From Alcanivoracaceae bacterium (GTDB lineage: Bacteria; Pseudomonadota; Gammaproteobacteria; Xanthomonadales; Marinicellaceae), in contig JADGEI010000024.1 in the NCBI GenBank assembly GCA_016744455.1, positions 1-58,081 on the forward strand: a stretch of 58,081 nucleotides of DNA. The letters run 5' to 3'. Under the pieces are notes generated by a model. That model ran no database searches, was not told where the DNA came from, and worked only from the letters and a program-made list of their open reading frames with translations. Position numbers and translations under genes: made by a program. Below are positions 35,051 to 43,927 of this stretch, piece by piece; positions within the stretch are counted from its first letter, which is position 1; each line of letters begins with the position of its first letter.

Positions 35051-36403
35051 ATGTCCATTAGTGCTATGAAACGTTTAATTTTAATTTACACCCTTTTTTA
35101 CTCAATTACTTGTTGGGCAGGCTTACCAACAGAAGTGAATGGCACACCGTTACCGTCTTTGGCGCCAATTTTAGAAAAAGTTACTCCAGCTGTCGTCAAC
35201 ATTCATTCAACCACTCACTATAAAACAAACAATCGAAATCAATCTTTTTACAATTGGTTTTATGGTCTGCCCAATGTACCACAGGAACGTGTCAGTCAAT
35301 CATTGGGTTCTGGCGTAATTGTTGATGCAACAAAGGGTTATATATTAACTAACAACCATGTAATTGAAGATGCAGATGATATCCAAGTTTCCCTTCAGGA
35401 CGGCCGAAACCTCAATGCAGTTTTAATAGGTAGCGATGAAGGCACTGATGTTGCTGTAATACAAATTGATGCGAAAAACCTAAATGAATTAAATCTAGTT
35501 AGTTCAGAAAACATGCGTGTTGGTGATTTCGTTGTGGCAGTCGGAAACCCTTTTGGGTTAGGACAAACAGTCACATCTGGGATTGTTTCAGCACTTGGAA
35601 GAACCAATTTACAAGGTTTAGGTTATCAAAACTTTATTCAGACGGATGCATCAATCAACCCAGGGAACTCTGGTGGTGCATTGATAAATTTACGTGGTGA
35701 TTTAGTAGGTATAAATACGGCTATTTATTCACCAAGTGGAGGTAATGTTGGTATCGGTTTTGCCATTCCATCTTCTTTAGCCATGAGAATCATGAACCAA
35801 CTCATAAAATATGGCCAAGTCAGGCGCGGATCTATCGGTGTAGAAGTTCAAGACATTACTGCGAATCTTGCCAAAGCCTTTAACTTAAATAAAAACTCTG
35901 GAGTCATTGTAACTGATATTGAATCCGACTCTCCTGCATCCTCAGCGGGATTAAAATCAGGCGACATTATTACCAAACTTAATGAACAACCCATTCGAAA
36001 CCAACACGATTTTGACAACCAAGAAGGTTTATTTGAATTAAATACTCAAATTGAAATCACCTATATTAGAAATGATAGGGAGAAAACAACAAGGACTCAG
36101 ATTAACGCCTATGATAGAAAAGAGATAAAAGGAGCAGAATTGCATAATTTATTATCAGGCGCGCATTTTATAAATTTACCTTCACGTTTAAAAGAGGCAT
36201 ATCAAGGTGTTTTGATTGATGAAATAAAACGTGGTAGCAAAGCATGGAACCAAGGTTTACGTAGTGGCGATTTAATTACCACTGCCAATAAAAAAGAAGT
36301 GAACAACCTTAAACAACTTAAAATCATCCTTGACAATTCCCAAAAAAAACCAGTTTTGAATGTTTATAGAAATTACAGAAATTATCTTTTAATACTAGAA
36401 TAA
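35051..36403 (+). CDS. degQ: Periplasmic serine protease/chaperone, DegQ type
   Basis: An HtrA-family protease of about 450 residues. A signal peptide covers the first 27 residues. The catalytic triad is visible: His in TNNHVIED near 101, Asp in TDVAVIQID near 131, and Ser in NPGNSGGAL near 207. Two PDZ domains follow (about 250-340 and 370-450). The LA loop between residues 50 and 75 is short, which fits DegQ rather than DegP. I start at ATG 35051, eight bases after GGAAG; a TTG at 35036 is less likely. It acts in periplasmic protein quality control. Confidence 0.92.
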   Translation: MSISAMKRLILIYTLFYSITCWAGLPTEVNGTPLPSLAPILEKVTPAVVNIHSTTHYKTNNRNQSFYNWFYGLPNVPQERVSQSLGSGVIVDATKGYILTNNHVIEDADDIQVSLQDGRNLNAVLIGSDEGTDVAVIQIDAKNLNELNLVSSENMRVGDFVVAVGNPFGLGQTVTSGIVSALGRTNLQGLGYQNFIQTDASINPGNSGGALINLRGDLVGINTAIYSPSGGNVGIGFAIPSSLAMRIMNQLIKYGQVRRGSIGVEVQDITANLAKAFNLNKNSGVIVTDIESDSPASSAGLKSGDIITKLNEQPIRNQHDFDNQEGLFELNTQIEITYIRNDREKTTRTQINAYDRKEIKGAELHNLLSGAHFINLPSRLKEAYQGVLIDEIKRGSKAWNQGLRSGDLITTANKKEVNNLKQLKIILDNSQKKPVLNVYRNYRNYLLILE

Positions 36404-36410
36404 TAGACTT

Positions 36411-36454
36411 TGAGTTGATAAATATTTATCATGGTTGTTGGTTTTATCAACTCA
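36411..36454. repeat. Inverted repeat between degQ and the ankyrin gene
   Basis: Perfect 12-bp arms TGAGTTGATAAA (36411-36422) and TTTATCAACTCA (36443-36454) enclose a 20-base loop. There is no T run after it, so it is a weak terminator at best; it lies ten bases before the next gene's GTG start and could act there. Confidence 0.55.
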
Positions 36455-36463
36455 TAAGTATAA

Positions 36464-38143
36464 GTGGCAATTTCTGCATACCAACAATTATTCGATTATT
36501 GTAAACAAGGCAAAACCCAATTACTACTGGATGCTTTAACAGAAATCGAAGAATATAACATTATTGATACACGTAACAATACACTCTTGTCATGTGCCTT
36601 AAAGAATAGCCAATGGAACCTTGCCACCAAGCTGATTGAAGGTGAATTTATCAACTCTGAGGAACCATTAGCATTGATAGCAGCATGTCAATGTAAAGGT
36701 GATAAAACCCAAGGCATATCTCTGGCTCTAGGTGTAAACCCAAAAATTGATACCACCAACAATCAAAAACGTACCGCCTTAATGACAGCTTGCCTCATTG
36801 GTCATTTTCAAAAAGCACAAGAATTAATCAATCTTTCTGCTAACTGTAACCATCAAGATCATTATGGGAATACCGTTTTGATGGAATCAATACAATCAGG
36901 CAATACAAAACTGGTTGACTTAATTTTAAGCAAAAGCACCGGTATCAATCACGCCAATAACGAGCAAAATACCGCTATGCTTATTGCGATAAAACAGAAA
37001 AACCCAGTGGAAGCCATTATTATATCTTTACTTAAAGCTGGTGCTGACCCCGAAATTTTAGATAACAATAAAAAATCAACATGGTTAATTGCCAAACAGA
37101 AGCACCCAAAACTTTCGCGCTTGATCGAAAAACACCTCAACAACATCAACCAAATAGAATTACCAATTTTTACCAATGACTACACGTTGAAAACTGAAGA
37201 AAAGACAAACCACTCTTTAATTGCCTCAGAAAAAAAAGAAAAAAAAGCCAGTGTCAACGAACAAATCAAACCTATAACAAAGAACAACCAAACCATCGAC
37301 TCAAACGAAAAAATTGAGACAACGAAACTAAACCAATCAACAAATAATTCAAAAACCACTGTTAGTCCATTTAGTTTTAATCAAAAGACACCAAGAAAAT
37401 CGAACAAACAAGAATGGTTTCATGCCGCTAAAATCGGTAATTTAGGCGGGTTGAATCGCATGATATTAGAAGGCATTGATATCAATTGTGTTGATGGAAA
37501 AGGCTGTTCCGCCCTTATTCGTGCCTGCGGGCATTCGCGAAGAGCTGTGGTTTCCTTCCTACTACAACAAAATGCTGATATAGAATTACGTTCACACAAT
37601 GGCAGTACTGCATTATCATCTAGCATTATTGGTAATTGCCGTCGTGTTGCAGGACTTTTATTGGACAAGGGTGCTAACCCCAACGGTCTAGGCCCAGCCA
37701 ATTATTCTTATGCTACAATTGCTGCAGCGCAATGGAATGATGCCATGCTAAGTATTTTATACCGCAATAAAGCAGATATTTTCATCGTTAATAAAAAGCA
37801 ACAAAATTTGTTGCATATTGTTGCTCTAGCAGCTGAATACTACAACAACATTAATACAGCAAAAAACTGCTTACAATTTTTAACCGACCATGGCATGAAC
37901 ATAAATGACCAAGATACAGAGGGTAATACACCATTAATGCTTTTGTGTGGCACTCATAGCAATAAATTTCCCGTTGACGATCGCAATATTGCATCAATTG
38001 TCCATTACACACTTAAACTTGGTGCTGCACCTGCTATTACTAACAAATTAAGAAAATCTGCAATAGATGCAACTAGGCTTCACAAGTTACAACAAACTAA
38101 AGGTGTGTTAATGAACGCCTTATCATGGAACGATGCTGAATAA
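36464..38143 (+). CDS. Ankyrin-repeat protein
   Basis: A 559-residue cytoplasmic protein made of ankyrin repeats in two blocks: about residues 30-220 and 320-540. The block motifs include NNTLLSCALKNSQWNLATKLI, DHYGNTVLMESIQSGNTKLVDLIL and GCSALIRACGHSRRAVVSFLL. They are separated by a Lys/Asn/Ser-rich, charged linker of about 90 residues. No signal peptide or membrane segment. The start is GTG at 36464 with no strong ribosome-binding site. It overlaps the sigma factor gene by 11 bases, so it is probably a protein-protein partner of that regulator (inference). Confidence 0.88.
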   Translation: MAISAYQQLFDYCKQGKTQLLLDALTEIEEYNIIDTRNNTLLSCALKNSQWNLATKLIEGEFINSEEPLALIAACQCKGDKTQGISLALGVNPKIDTTNNQKRTALMTACLIGHFQKAQELINLSANCNHQDHYGNTVLMESIQSGNTKLVDLILSKSTGINHANNEQNTAMLIAIKQKNPVEAIIISLLKAGADPEILDNNKKSTWLIAKQKHPKLSRLIEKHLNNINQIELPIFTNDYTLKTEEKTNHSLIASEKKEKKASVNEQIKPITKNNQTIDSNEKIETTKLNQSTNNSKTTVSPFSFNQKTPRKSNKQEWFHAAKIGNLGGLNRMILEGIDINCVDGKGCSALIRACGHSRRAVVSFLLQQNADIELRSHNGSTALSSSIIGNCRRVAGLLLDKGANPNGLGPANYSYATIAAAQWNDAMLSILYRNKADIFIVNKKQQNLLHIVALAAEYYNNINTAKNCLQFLTDHGMNINDQDTEGNTPLMLLCGTHSNKFPVDDRNIASIVHYTLKLGAAPAITNKLRKSAIDATRLHKLQQTKGVLMNALSWNDAE

Positions 38144-38690
38144 AAACAAAATACAAAAAGCCTTTGCTTCTAACCACCATTTAATAATTAAAGCTGTATC
38201 CAGCCAAAGACCAGAAGTCAAAGGGCTTACTGCTGATGATATTGAACAAGAAGTCGCTATTAAGTTATTAAATCTGATAAAAAGTGACCCGGAAAATGAA
38301 AAAGTTTCGTCTTACAGTTATATATACAGAATTACAGCAAATGTCATTATTGATTTGGCACGAAAAAATCAGAAGAATAAAGGTGAAATTACTCTAGCTT
38401 CTGATGAAAATGATGAGGGATTTTATAGTCCTGACTTAGTCTCTGAATCCTTAGAACCAGAGAAAGAGAAAGCCAATGATGATTTACTCAAGAGTGCATT
38501 AGCTGTAATAGAAACCCTTGCTGAAAACCGCAGAGTTGCAGTTAAATTACAATTACAAGGTTTCTCGATTAATGAAATCGCTGATATGACAGGCTGGTCT
38601 TTTCATAAAGCAGGCAACCTCACCAAAAGAGGAATGTCTGATTTGAAGGGAAAGTTAAAACAATTAGGTATTGAATATGAAATTAACTGA
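38133..38690 (+). CDS. Sigma-70 family RNA polymerase sigma factor
   Basis: A 185-residue ECF-type sigma factor. Region 2 is about residues 10-90 (ADDIEQEVAIKLL, SSYSYIYRITANVIIDLARK) and region 4 about 120-175, with a helix-turn-helix in FSINEIADMTGWSFHKAGNLTKRG. It begins inside the last codons of the ankyrin gene and its 3' end overlaps the next gene by 20 bases. It is a different group from the kinase-linked sigma factor at 13905. A target promoter cannot be seen. Confidence 0.88.
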   Translation: MLNKNKIQKAFASNHHLIIKAVSSQRPEVKGLTADDIEQEVAIKLLNLIKSDPENEKVSSYSYIYRITANVIIDLARKNQKNKGEITLASDENDEGFYSPDLVSESLEPEKEKANDDLLKSALAVIETLAENRRVAVKLQLQGFSINEIADMTGWSFHKAGNLTKRGMSDLKGKLKQLGIEYEIN

Positions 38691-39153
38691 AAAACAATTA
38701 GCACAACTTTTTATACAAAGTAAAGACACCATAATAGATCATCCTACTGATGCTTTAAACATGGGTTCCGACGCTTCTGATACACGCATCAAATCAGTTG
38801 AAAAAATTGCAAATAACAGTACGCTAAGTGCTAGTTATCATATCATTAATCAATTGCCAGAATGGTCAAACAACCTAAGTAAAGGGTTCAAACCAACTGA
38901 AACCCAAGATTACTTTTCATTAATCATGAATTGGTTTAAACCAGCATTAGCTACTGCAGCTATGGTAACAGCCGTCTATTTCATCACACCACAAATGAAC
39001 AACAAGGTTCATACACTTAATGTCCCAAAAGTAGCCAGTACTACAACTCCATTATTTAACGGTAATTTTGAAAAGAACGTCAATCAACCCGCTCCTCAAA
39101 TTAGATCTAAGGCATCAGATTCCGATGTCATTTATTCTGGCGGTTTTGGTTGA
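38671..39153 (+). CDS. Putative anti-sigma-like membrane protein
   Basis: A 160-residue protein I cannot assign by sequence. It has an N-terminal soluble part (about 1-85), one membrane helix at about residues 90-107 (FKPALATAAMVTAVYFITP) and a short extracytoplasmic tail of about 50 residues. That layout and its position directly after, and overlapping, the sigma gene are typical of single-pass anti-sigma factors, but there is no zinc-finger motif, so this is inference from context. Its stop overlaps the prmC start. Confidence 0.65.
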   Translation: MNMKLTEKQLAQLFIQSKDTIIDHPTDALNMGSDASDTRIKSVEKIANNSTLSASYHIINQLPEWSNNLSKGFKPTETQDYFSLIMNWFKPALATAAMVTAVYFITPQMNNKVHTLNVPKVASTTTPLFNGNFEKNVNQPAPQIRSKASDSDVIYSGGFG

Positions 39154-39947
39154 AGCAAAACTTTTATCGTGACTCAAGCCTAGATAAACGCGAAATTGAT
39201 TTAGTTATTTGTCATGTATTAGGCATAAATACTGCTGGGTTAATGATTTATCAGAAACCATTAGCTCGTAATCAAGAACTACAAATAACCAAATTACTGC
39301 AACAACGAGAAAATGGTAAACCCCTTGCCTACATCATTGGCGAAAAAGACTTCTGGAATTTATCTCTTAAAGTCAACCAACACACACTTATCCCAAGACC
39401 TGAAACAGAGCAAATTGTCGAACTTATACTTGAAATGACTACTAAAGATTTTTGCGGCAATATTTTAGACCTTGGGACAGGAACGGGTGCCATCGCTTTA
39501 AGTATAGCAAATGAACGGCCAAATGCACAAGTTGCTGCCTTAGACTTTTCTATTGAGTGCATAAAAATTGCTGAAGAAAATAAACTCAGAAATTCCATTA
39601 ACAATGTAACGCTCATACAAAGTAATTGGTTTGAAGAAGTTCAAGGGAATTTTGATTTTATCGTTTCTAACCCTCCTTATATTAGAGAGGGTGACGAACA
39701 TTTATCTGAATTAAAGTATGAACCCATTTCAGCACTAACAGCAAAAAACAACGGGCTTGCTGACATTGAAACTATTGTTATTCAAGCCCCAAAATACTTA
39801 AATACAGGAGGCGTATTAATGATGGAACATGGATATGATCAAGGCGAAACAGTTCGTGCCCTTTTACAAAAAAAAAACTACCACAGGATAAATACTATAC
39901 ATGATCTAGCTGATATCCCAAGAATAACTTTGGGTTATTTATGTTAA
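39150..39947 (+). CDS. prmC: Release factor glutamine methyltransferase
   Basis: A 265-residue SAM-dependent N5-glutamine methyltransferase that modifies the GGQ motif of release factors RF1 and RF2. The SAM-binding motif is LDLGTGTGAIALS near residue 108, and the catalytic NPPY is in FIVSNPPYIREG near 175; IPRPETEQIVE near 80 is also diagnostic. The start is TTG at 39150, overlapping the preceding stop (TTGA). The N-terminal helical domain is some 15-20 residues shorter than usual, but no upstream in-frame start exists beyond the overlap. Confidence 0.93.
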   Translation: MKQNFYRDSSLDKREIDLVICHVLGINTAGLMIYQKPLARNQELQITKLLQQRENGKPLAYIIGEKDFWNLSLKVNQHTLIPRPETEQIVELILEMTTKDFCGNILDLGTGTGAIALSIANERPNAQVAALDFSIECIKIAEENKLRNSINNVTLIQSNWFEEVQGNFDFIVSNPPYIREGDEHLSELKYEPISALTAKNNGLADIETIVIQAPKYLNTGGVLMMEHGYDQGETVRALLQKKNYHRINTIHDLADIPRITLGYLC

Positions 39948-39976
39948 AAAAAACCCCGTTTACAACGGGGTTTTTT
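39948..39976. terminator. Bidirectional Rho-independent terminator
   Basis: A 13-base arm (A run plus CCCCGTT) and its complement ending in a T6 run enclose the loop TAC. A and T runs flank the GC core on both sides, so it can terminate both prmC and the convergent TonB-receptor gene. Confidence 0.93.
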
Positions 39977-40001
39977 CAAGGAAAAACAATAAGTGGACTA
40001 A

Positions 40002-42422
40002 TTAAAACTTCTTAGTAAACTGAACACCTACAGAACGCCCTGGGGCTACAAAGTTATACTTAGCAATTGCTCCAAATGTTGAACCTGATAAAGGTGCATC
40101 TCCACCGAAAAGAATAATATCTTCATCCGTTAAGTTTTCGCCTAATAGTGCAATATCCCAACCATTGATTGGATTAGATAATCCTATTCTAAAATTTACA
40201 GTCGCATAAGCATCCTGAATCAATGCAGGGTCCAAACTAGCAGATGCATGATACTCATCAGTGAAGAAAATATTCAAATTAGTATTCAACTCCATACCAC
40301 CTGACAACTCTATTGAATGATGCGCACCGAATGTACCTTGGTAATCTGAAGCTAGCTGATTGGTCTCACCTGTGTAATCACAAAAGCCATCTGAAGCTTG
40401 AGGGCCATTAGGCGCCTGGCCAAAATAACATTGTCCATTGGTATAATCATCAAATTCAAAATCAGTAAAAGCTAACGAACCTGTTAACATTAAGTTATCA
40501 GTTGCCTGCCATCTGCCATCAACTTCTAGACCTTTAACTTCTGCCTTAGCCGCATTACCCACATTAAACCCTAATGTACCATCGAAAATTGAGACTTGCA
40601 AATCGTCATACTTAGTGATGTATGCAGCAAAATTTAATTCTGCAGCACCATCAAGTAAACTCATTTTTCCACCAATTTCAAAGCTTGTGGCTTCCTCACT
40701 TTCAAACTCAAAGGCCTCTTCAAGAGTCGCTGATGAAGCTTTATTATTACCCCTAAAATCAAACCCACCTGATTTACTTCCCTGTACTATACTAGCATAA
40801 AGCATAGTATCGTCAGAAACATCCCAATACAATTTAACATCCGGTGTAAAGGTTGTATCAGAAATATGTCCTGAAACTGGATGAGAGCCTAATCTTGCAC
40901 TTAATGTAGGATCTAGCGCATTAAGCAGATTGCCTGAAGCTAAATCAAATAAAAGACCGTAAACATCCGCAGCAGCAGCTTGAGCAGCTGGTAAAGGGCT
41001 ACCATCTAACGCAGCTGTTGTCAGGGATTTAAACCCATCTTTTGTTTCATGAGTAATTCTACCACCTAATTGTAAAGTTATTGTGTCACTAATATCCCAA
41101 TCTACTTGGCCAAAAGCTGAAAACAAGTCACTATCTACTGTGGCAAAACGTGGCACTGAAGTGTTTGCCACCAAACTACCAGCACCTGGAATAGCACCAT
41201 TTAATAATGGTACCAGTATGGAATCAGCGGAAACTTTCAAAGCATCTCTAAACTGATGGTCACTTGTTTGATAAAAACCACCAACTATATAATTTACAGA
41301 ACCACTATTATCTGAAGTTAAACGAATTTCTTGTGAAAATTGATCATATTCTTCTTCTAATGGTAATGTAAATACATTCCCACCTGTAAAATCACAATCA
41401 CAATTATCATTGTATTCAAAGTTCGAAATCCCAGTAACTGTTCGCAAGGTATGGTTTTCTAAATCCCAGTCAAAAGTCAAAACCGCTTCAAACTGATCAT
41501 TGTTACTAAAATCGCCATTGGCATGTCTTCGGCCATCAATTGTATTGTTTAAAACAGATAGGTCTTGACCAAATACACCTGCTAAAATTTCAGAATAAGT
41601 TAAAGTCTGAAAAGGTCCGCCAGCTGCAGGTACTTCACCATTTATCTCAATATTTCTACCAACCACATCAAATTTTGAAGACTCTAACTTTAATGTTGCC
41701 ATCACGGTATCTGTCAAATCAAATTCAAACGTAGTCCTTAATGTATAGTCTTCTTGTTGTGGTTCATCACGGTCTAATGTTAAATTTTCAATATAACCAT
41801 CTAATTCATGGTACCTACCTGCGATACGGTAGCGAAATCGATCCGAAACAGGGCCAGATAAGACTAAAGAACCTTCTGTTTCACCAAAAGTAAAACCATG
41901 AGACAATGAAATCTCACCTTCAAATTCATTAGTTGGTCTAGCGGTTGTCATGTTTAATGCTCCAGCCACTGAGTTTTTACCAAATAAAATAGATTGTGGC
42001 CCACGTAGCACCTCTACACGTTGCAGGTCAAAGAAAGGCGCACGTGCTTGTTGAGCCCGTCCATGATGAATACCATCCACATACACACCAACTGACTGTT
42101 CAAAACCTTGATTATTACCAGAGCCAATACCACGAATAAAAACATTGGTACCGATACCACTTTCTGCCATGGTGAAATTAGGTACAGAAAATTGTAAATC
42201 CGCCATTTTTTCAATGTCTTGCTCTTTCAGAAAATCACCATCAATCACAGCCACTGAAATAGGTACATCGGCCAAAGATTGTTCGCGTTGTTGTGCGGTT
42301 ACAATGATTTCTTCTAAAATTGGTGAGTCACTTTCTTGTGCCATTATTGCACTAGGTGCAATAATGGTCGCAGCAAGTGCTGATTTGATTACGGCTGATA
42401 ATACCGATTTTTTAAATTTCAT
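40002..42422 (-). CDS. TonB-dependent outer membrane receptor
   Basis: An 806-residue TonB-dependent receptor. A signal peptide covers about 28 residues. The TonB box is likely EEIIVTAQQRE near residue 36, followed by the plug domain (about 50-160, with GVYVDGIHHGRAQQAR and RVEVLRGPQSILFGKN) and a 22-strand beta-barrel ending in the aromatic C-terminus FTKKF. The ligand is not evident. It lies downstream of the decayed FAH and MBL genes on the same strand, so it may once have imported the substrate of that pathway (inference). Confidence 0.93.
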   Translation of the reverse strand: MKFKKSVLSAVIKSALAATIIAPSAIMAQESDSPILEEIIVTAQQREQSLADVPISVAVIDGDFLKEQDIEKMADLQFSVPNFTMAESGIGTNVFIRGIGSGNNQGFEQSVGVYVDGIHHGRAQQARAPFFDLQRVEVLRGPQSILFGKNSVAGALNMTTARPTNEFEGEISLSHGFTFGETEGSLVLSGPVSDRFRYRIAGRYHELDGYIENLTLDRDEPQQEDYTLRTTFEFDLTDTVMATLKLESSKFDVVGRNIEINGEVPAAGGPFQTLTYSEILAGVFGQDLSVLNNTIDGRRHANGDFSNNDQFEAVLTFDWDLENHTLRTVTGISNFEYNDNCDCDFTGGNVFTLPLEEEYDQFSQEIRLTSDNSGSVNYIVGGFYQTSDHQFRDALKVSADSILVPLLNGAIPGAGSLVANTSVPRFATVDSDLFSAFGQVDWDISDTITLQLGGRITHETKDGFKSLTTAALDGSPLPAAQAAAADVYGLLFDLASGNLLNALDPTLSARLGSHPVSGHISDTTFTPDVKLYWDVSDDTMLYASIVQGSKSGGFDFRGNNKASSATLEEAFEFESEEATSFEIGGKMSLLDGAAELNFAAYITKYDDLQVSIFDGTLGFNVGNAAKAEVKGLEVDGRWQATDNLMLTGSLAFTDFEFDDYTNGQCYFGQAPNGPQASDGFCDYTGETNQLASDYQGTFGAHHSIELSGGMELNTNLNIFFTDEYHASASLDPALIQDAYATVNFRIGLSNPINGWDIALLGENLTDEDIILFGGDAPLSGSTFGAIAKYNFVAPGRSVGVQFTKKF

Positions 42423-42542
42423 AAATTTCTCTCTCTATTAATTAAATGGTTGGAATTCGCAATTTAAGAAATAGAAATGTCCCCTTAAATTATATCCAAT
42501 CAACAAATATTAACACAAACTTAACAAATCCCAAAAAGGTTT

Positions 42543-42872
42543 TTAATGATTATGCTTGGGATTGTTACAACCTTCGGCTTTGTAGTTACATTGAACTGAA
42601 TTATCTTTTTTATAACGTTGCATTAATGCTAACAATTCTACAATTTCTGGCGCCTTATTACTTTCATTGAATTCGTTGTATTGAGAAAACACATTTATGA
42701 CAATCCTTTCAGTGTCTGTCCATTTCCCATATTCACCTAATGCAATATCATTAGCTGCATCATAAAATGACAACCCTGCATTACTCCAACCCCAAGATCC
42801 ATCTGGTTGTAAATAGGCATATACTCCATTACCTAAATCTTGTAGTCCTTTTTTATATTGCCATTTATTCAT
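42543..42872 (-). pseudogene. Remnant of an MBL-fold hydrolase with internal deletion
   Basis: A 109-residue open frame that reads like the two ends of an MBL-fold hydrolase joined together. Residues 1-33 (LGNGVYAYLQPDGSWGWSNAGL) match the first strands of such proteins, while residues 34-88 (YDAANDIALGEYGKWTDTERIVINV) match the usual C-terminal helices. The metal-binding HxHxDH core, about 200 residues in the middle, is absent. The C-terminus is an unusual short Cys/His-rich tail. It keeps a good ribosome-binding site (GGGAG) and lies 27 bases after the FAH gene. I judge it non-functional; family matching is from memory. Confidence 0.6.
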
Positions 42873-42899
42873 TAATCACTCCCACTAGTTTACTCAAGT

Positions 42900-43874
42900 T
42901 CAAATAACCTTATTGCTAATTGTGCCAATTTTTTCTATTGTTAGCTCAACCACATCCCCAGATTTTAAAAGCATAAATGGCTCTAGTCCACAACCTGTAC
43001 CTACTGTTCCCGAACCCAGTACTTCACCAGCATGTATAGTTTCAGATTGACTAATGTAACTAATAATATCAGCAAATTTATGGTGCATGGTTTTGGTGTT
43101 TCCTTGTGACCAAATTTCTCCATTAACTTTGGCTATCAGTTCTAAATCATACGGATTCTTAAATTCATCTGCTGTAACAATACAAGGCCCAAATACATTG
43201 GAGTTATCAAAATCCTTACCTTTACCTGGTCCAAGCTTCGCACCAACCACTCGCAGCTGTTCATCACGGGCACTAAAATCATTAAATACTGTGTACCCAA
43301 AAATATAATCACTTGCATTGTCTTTATGAATGTTTTTACCCTTTTTACCTATGATAGCAGCCCATTCCAATTCATAGTCCCAAATTTTCGAATACTTTGG
43401 CCATTCAATTTCAGTACCCGTTCCACAACAGTCCATTCGACTTGAGTTGTAATAAACTGGCGAATCATACCAAACCTGAGGAATATCAAACATACCGCTT
43501 TTATCCAAAGTCTTTTTTGTTTCATCTGGATTCTCTGACTTTGCAATTTCCACTTATTTAGCACTATTAAATGAGTTGATTAAATGTTGTTCAAAACAAA
43601 GAAAATCTCGAATGTGCACCGGTCTAAGAGGTAAAAGGATTTCAACACTTGCTGTTGTTATTATGACACTTTGTGGTGCAGAAATAATTAATTATCGTGC
43701 TAATGTCCATGCATCTGATCCTGCATTAATCAAGCATTGCATCGATTCGAAATCTTCTTTGTTGACCTTAATCTTTAGATCTGCCGCCGCAAACACATCA
43801 ACAATGTCTTTGTCATCATTGATCCATGCACCAAGCTTTACATCATTTTTATTTCTGTAGGTTATTAATCGCAT
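42900..43874 (-). pseudogene. Fumarylacetoacetate hydrolase family gene with two in-frame stops
   Basis: A 324-codon FAH-family gene broken by two TAA codons in the same frame, at 43692-43694 and 43554-43556. Codons 1-60 give a normal N-terminal domain; the middle part between the stops still reads RPVHIRDFLCFEQHL, and the rest continues with YNSSRMDCCGTGTEIEWPKYSK and a complete catalytic domain (DYELEWAAIIG, FGYTVFNDFSARDEQ, GSGTVGTGCGLE). FAH-family enzymes cleave C-C bonds of acylpyruvates in aromatic catabolism. AAGGAT lies four bases before the ATG at 43874. The frame is intact at both stops, so these are point changes rather than indels. Confidence 0.85.
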
Positions 43875-43927
43875 AACTATCCTTAAATAAATACAGAACA
43901 GATTTTAACAAAATACAGTAATATAAA

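Noticed and set aside
43576-43860. Plus-strand open frame of 94 codons
   Set aside because: It lies antisense to the FAH pseudogene, whose frame and motifs on the minus strand are far better supported.
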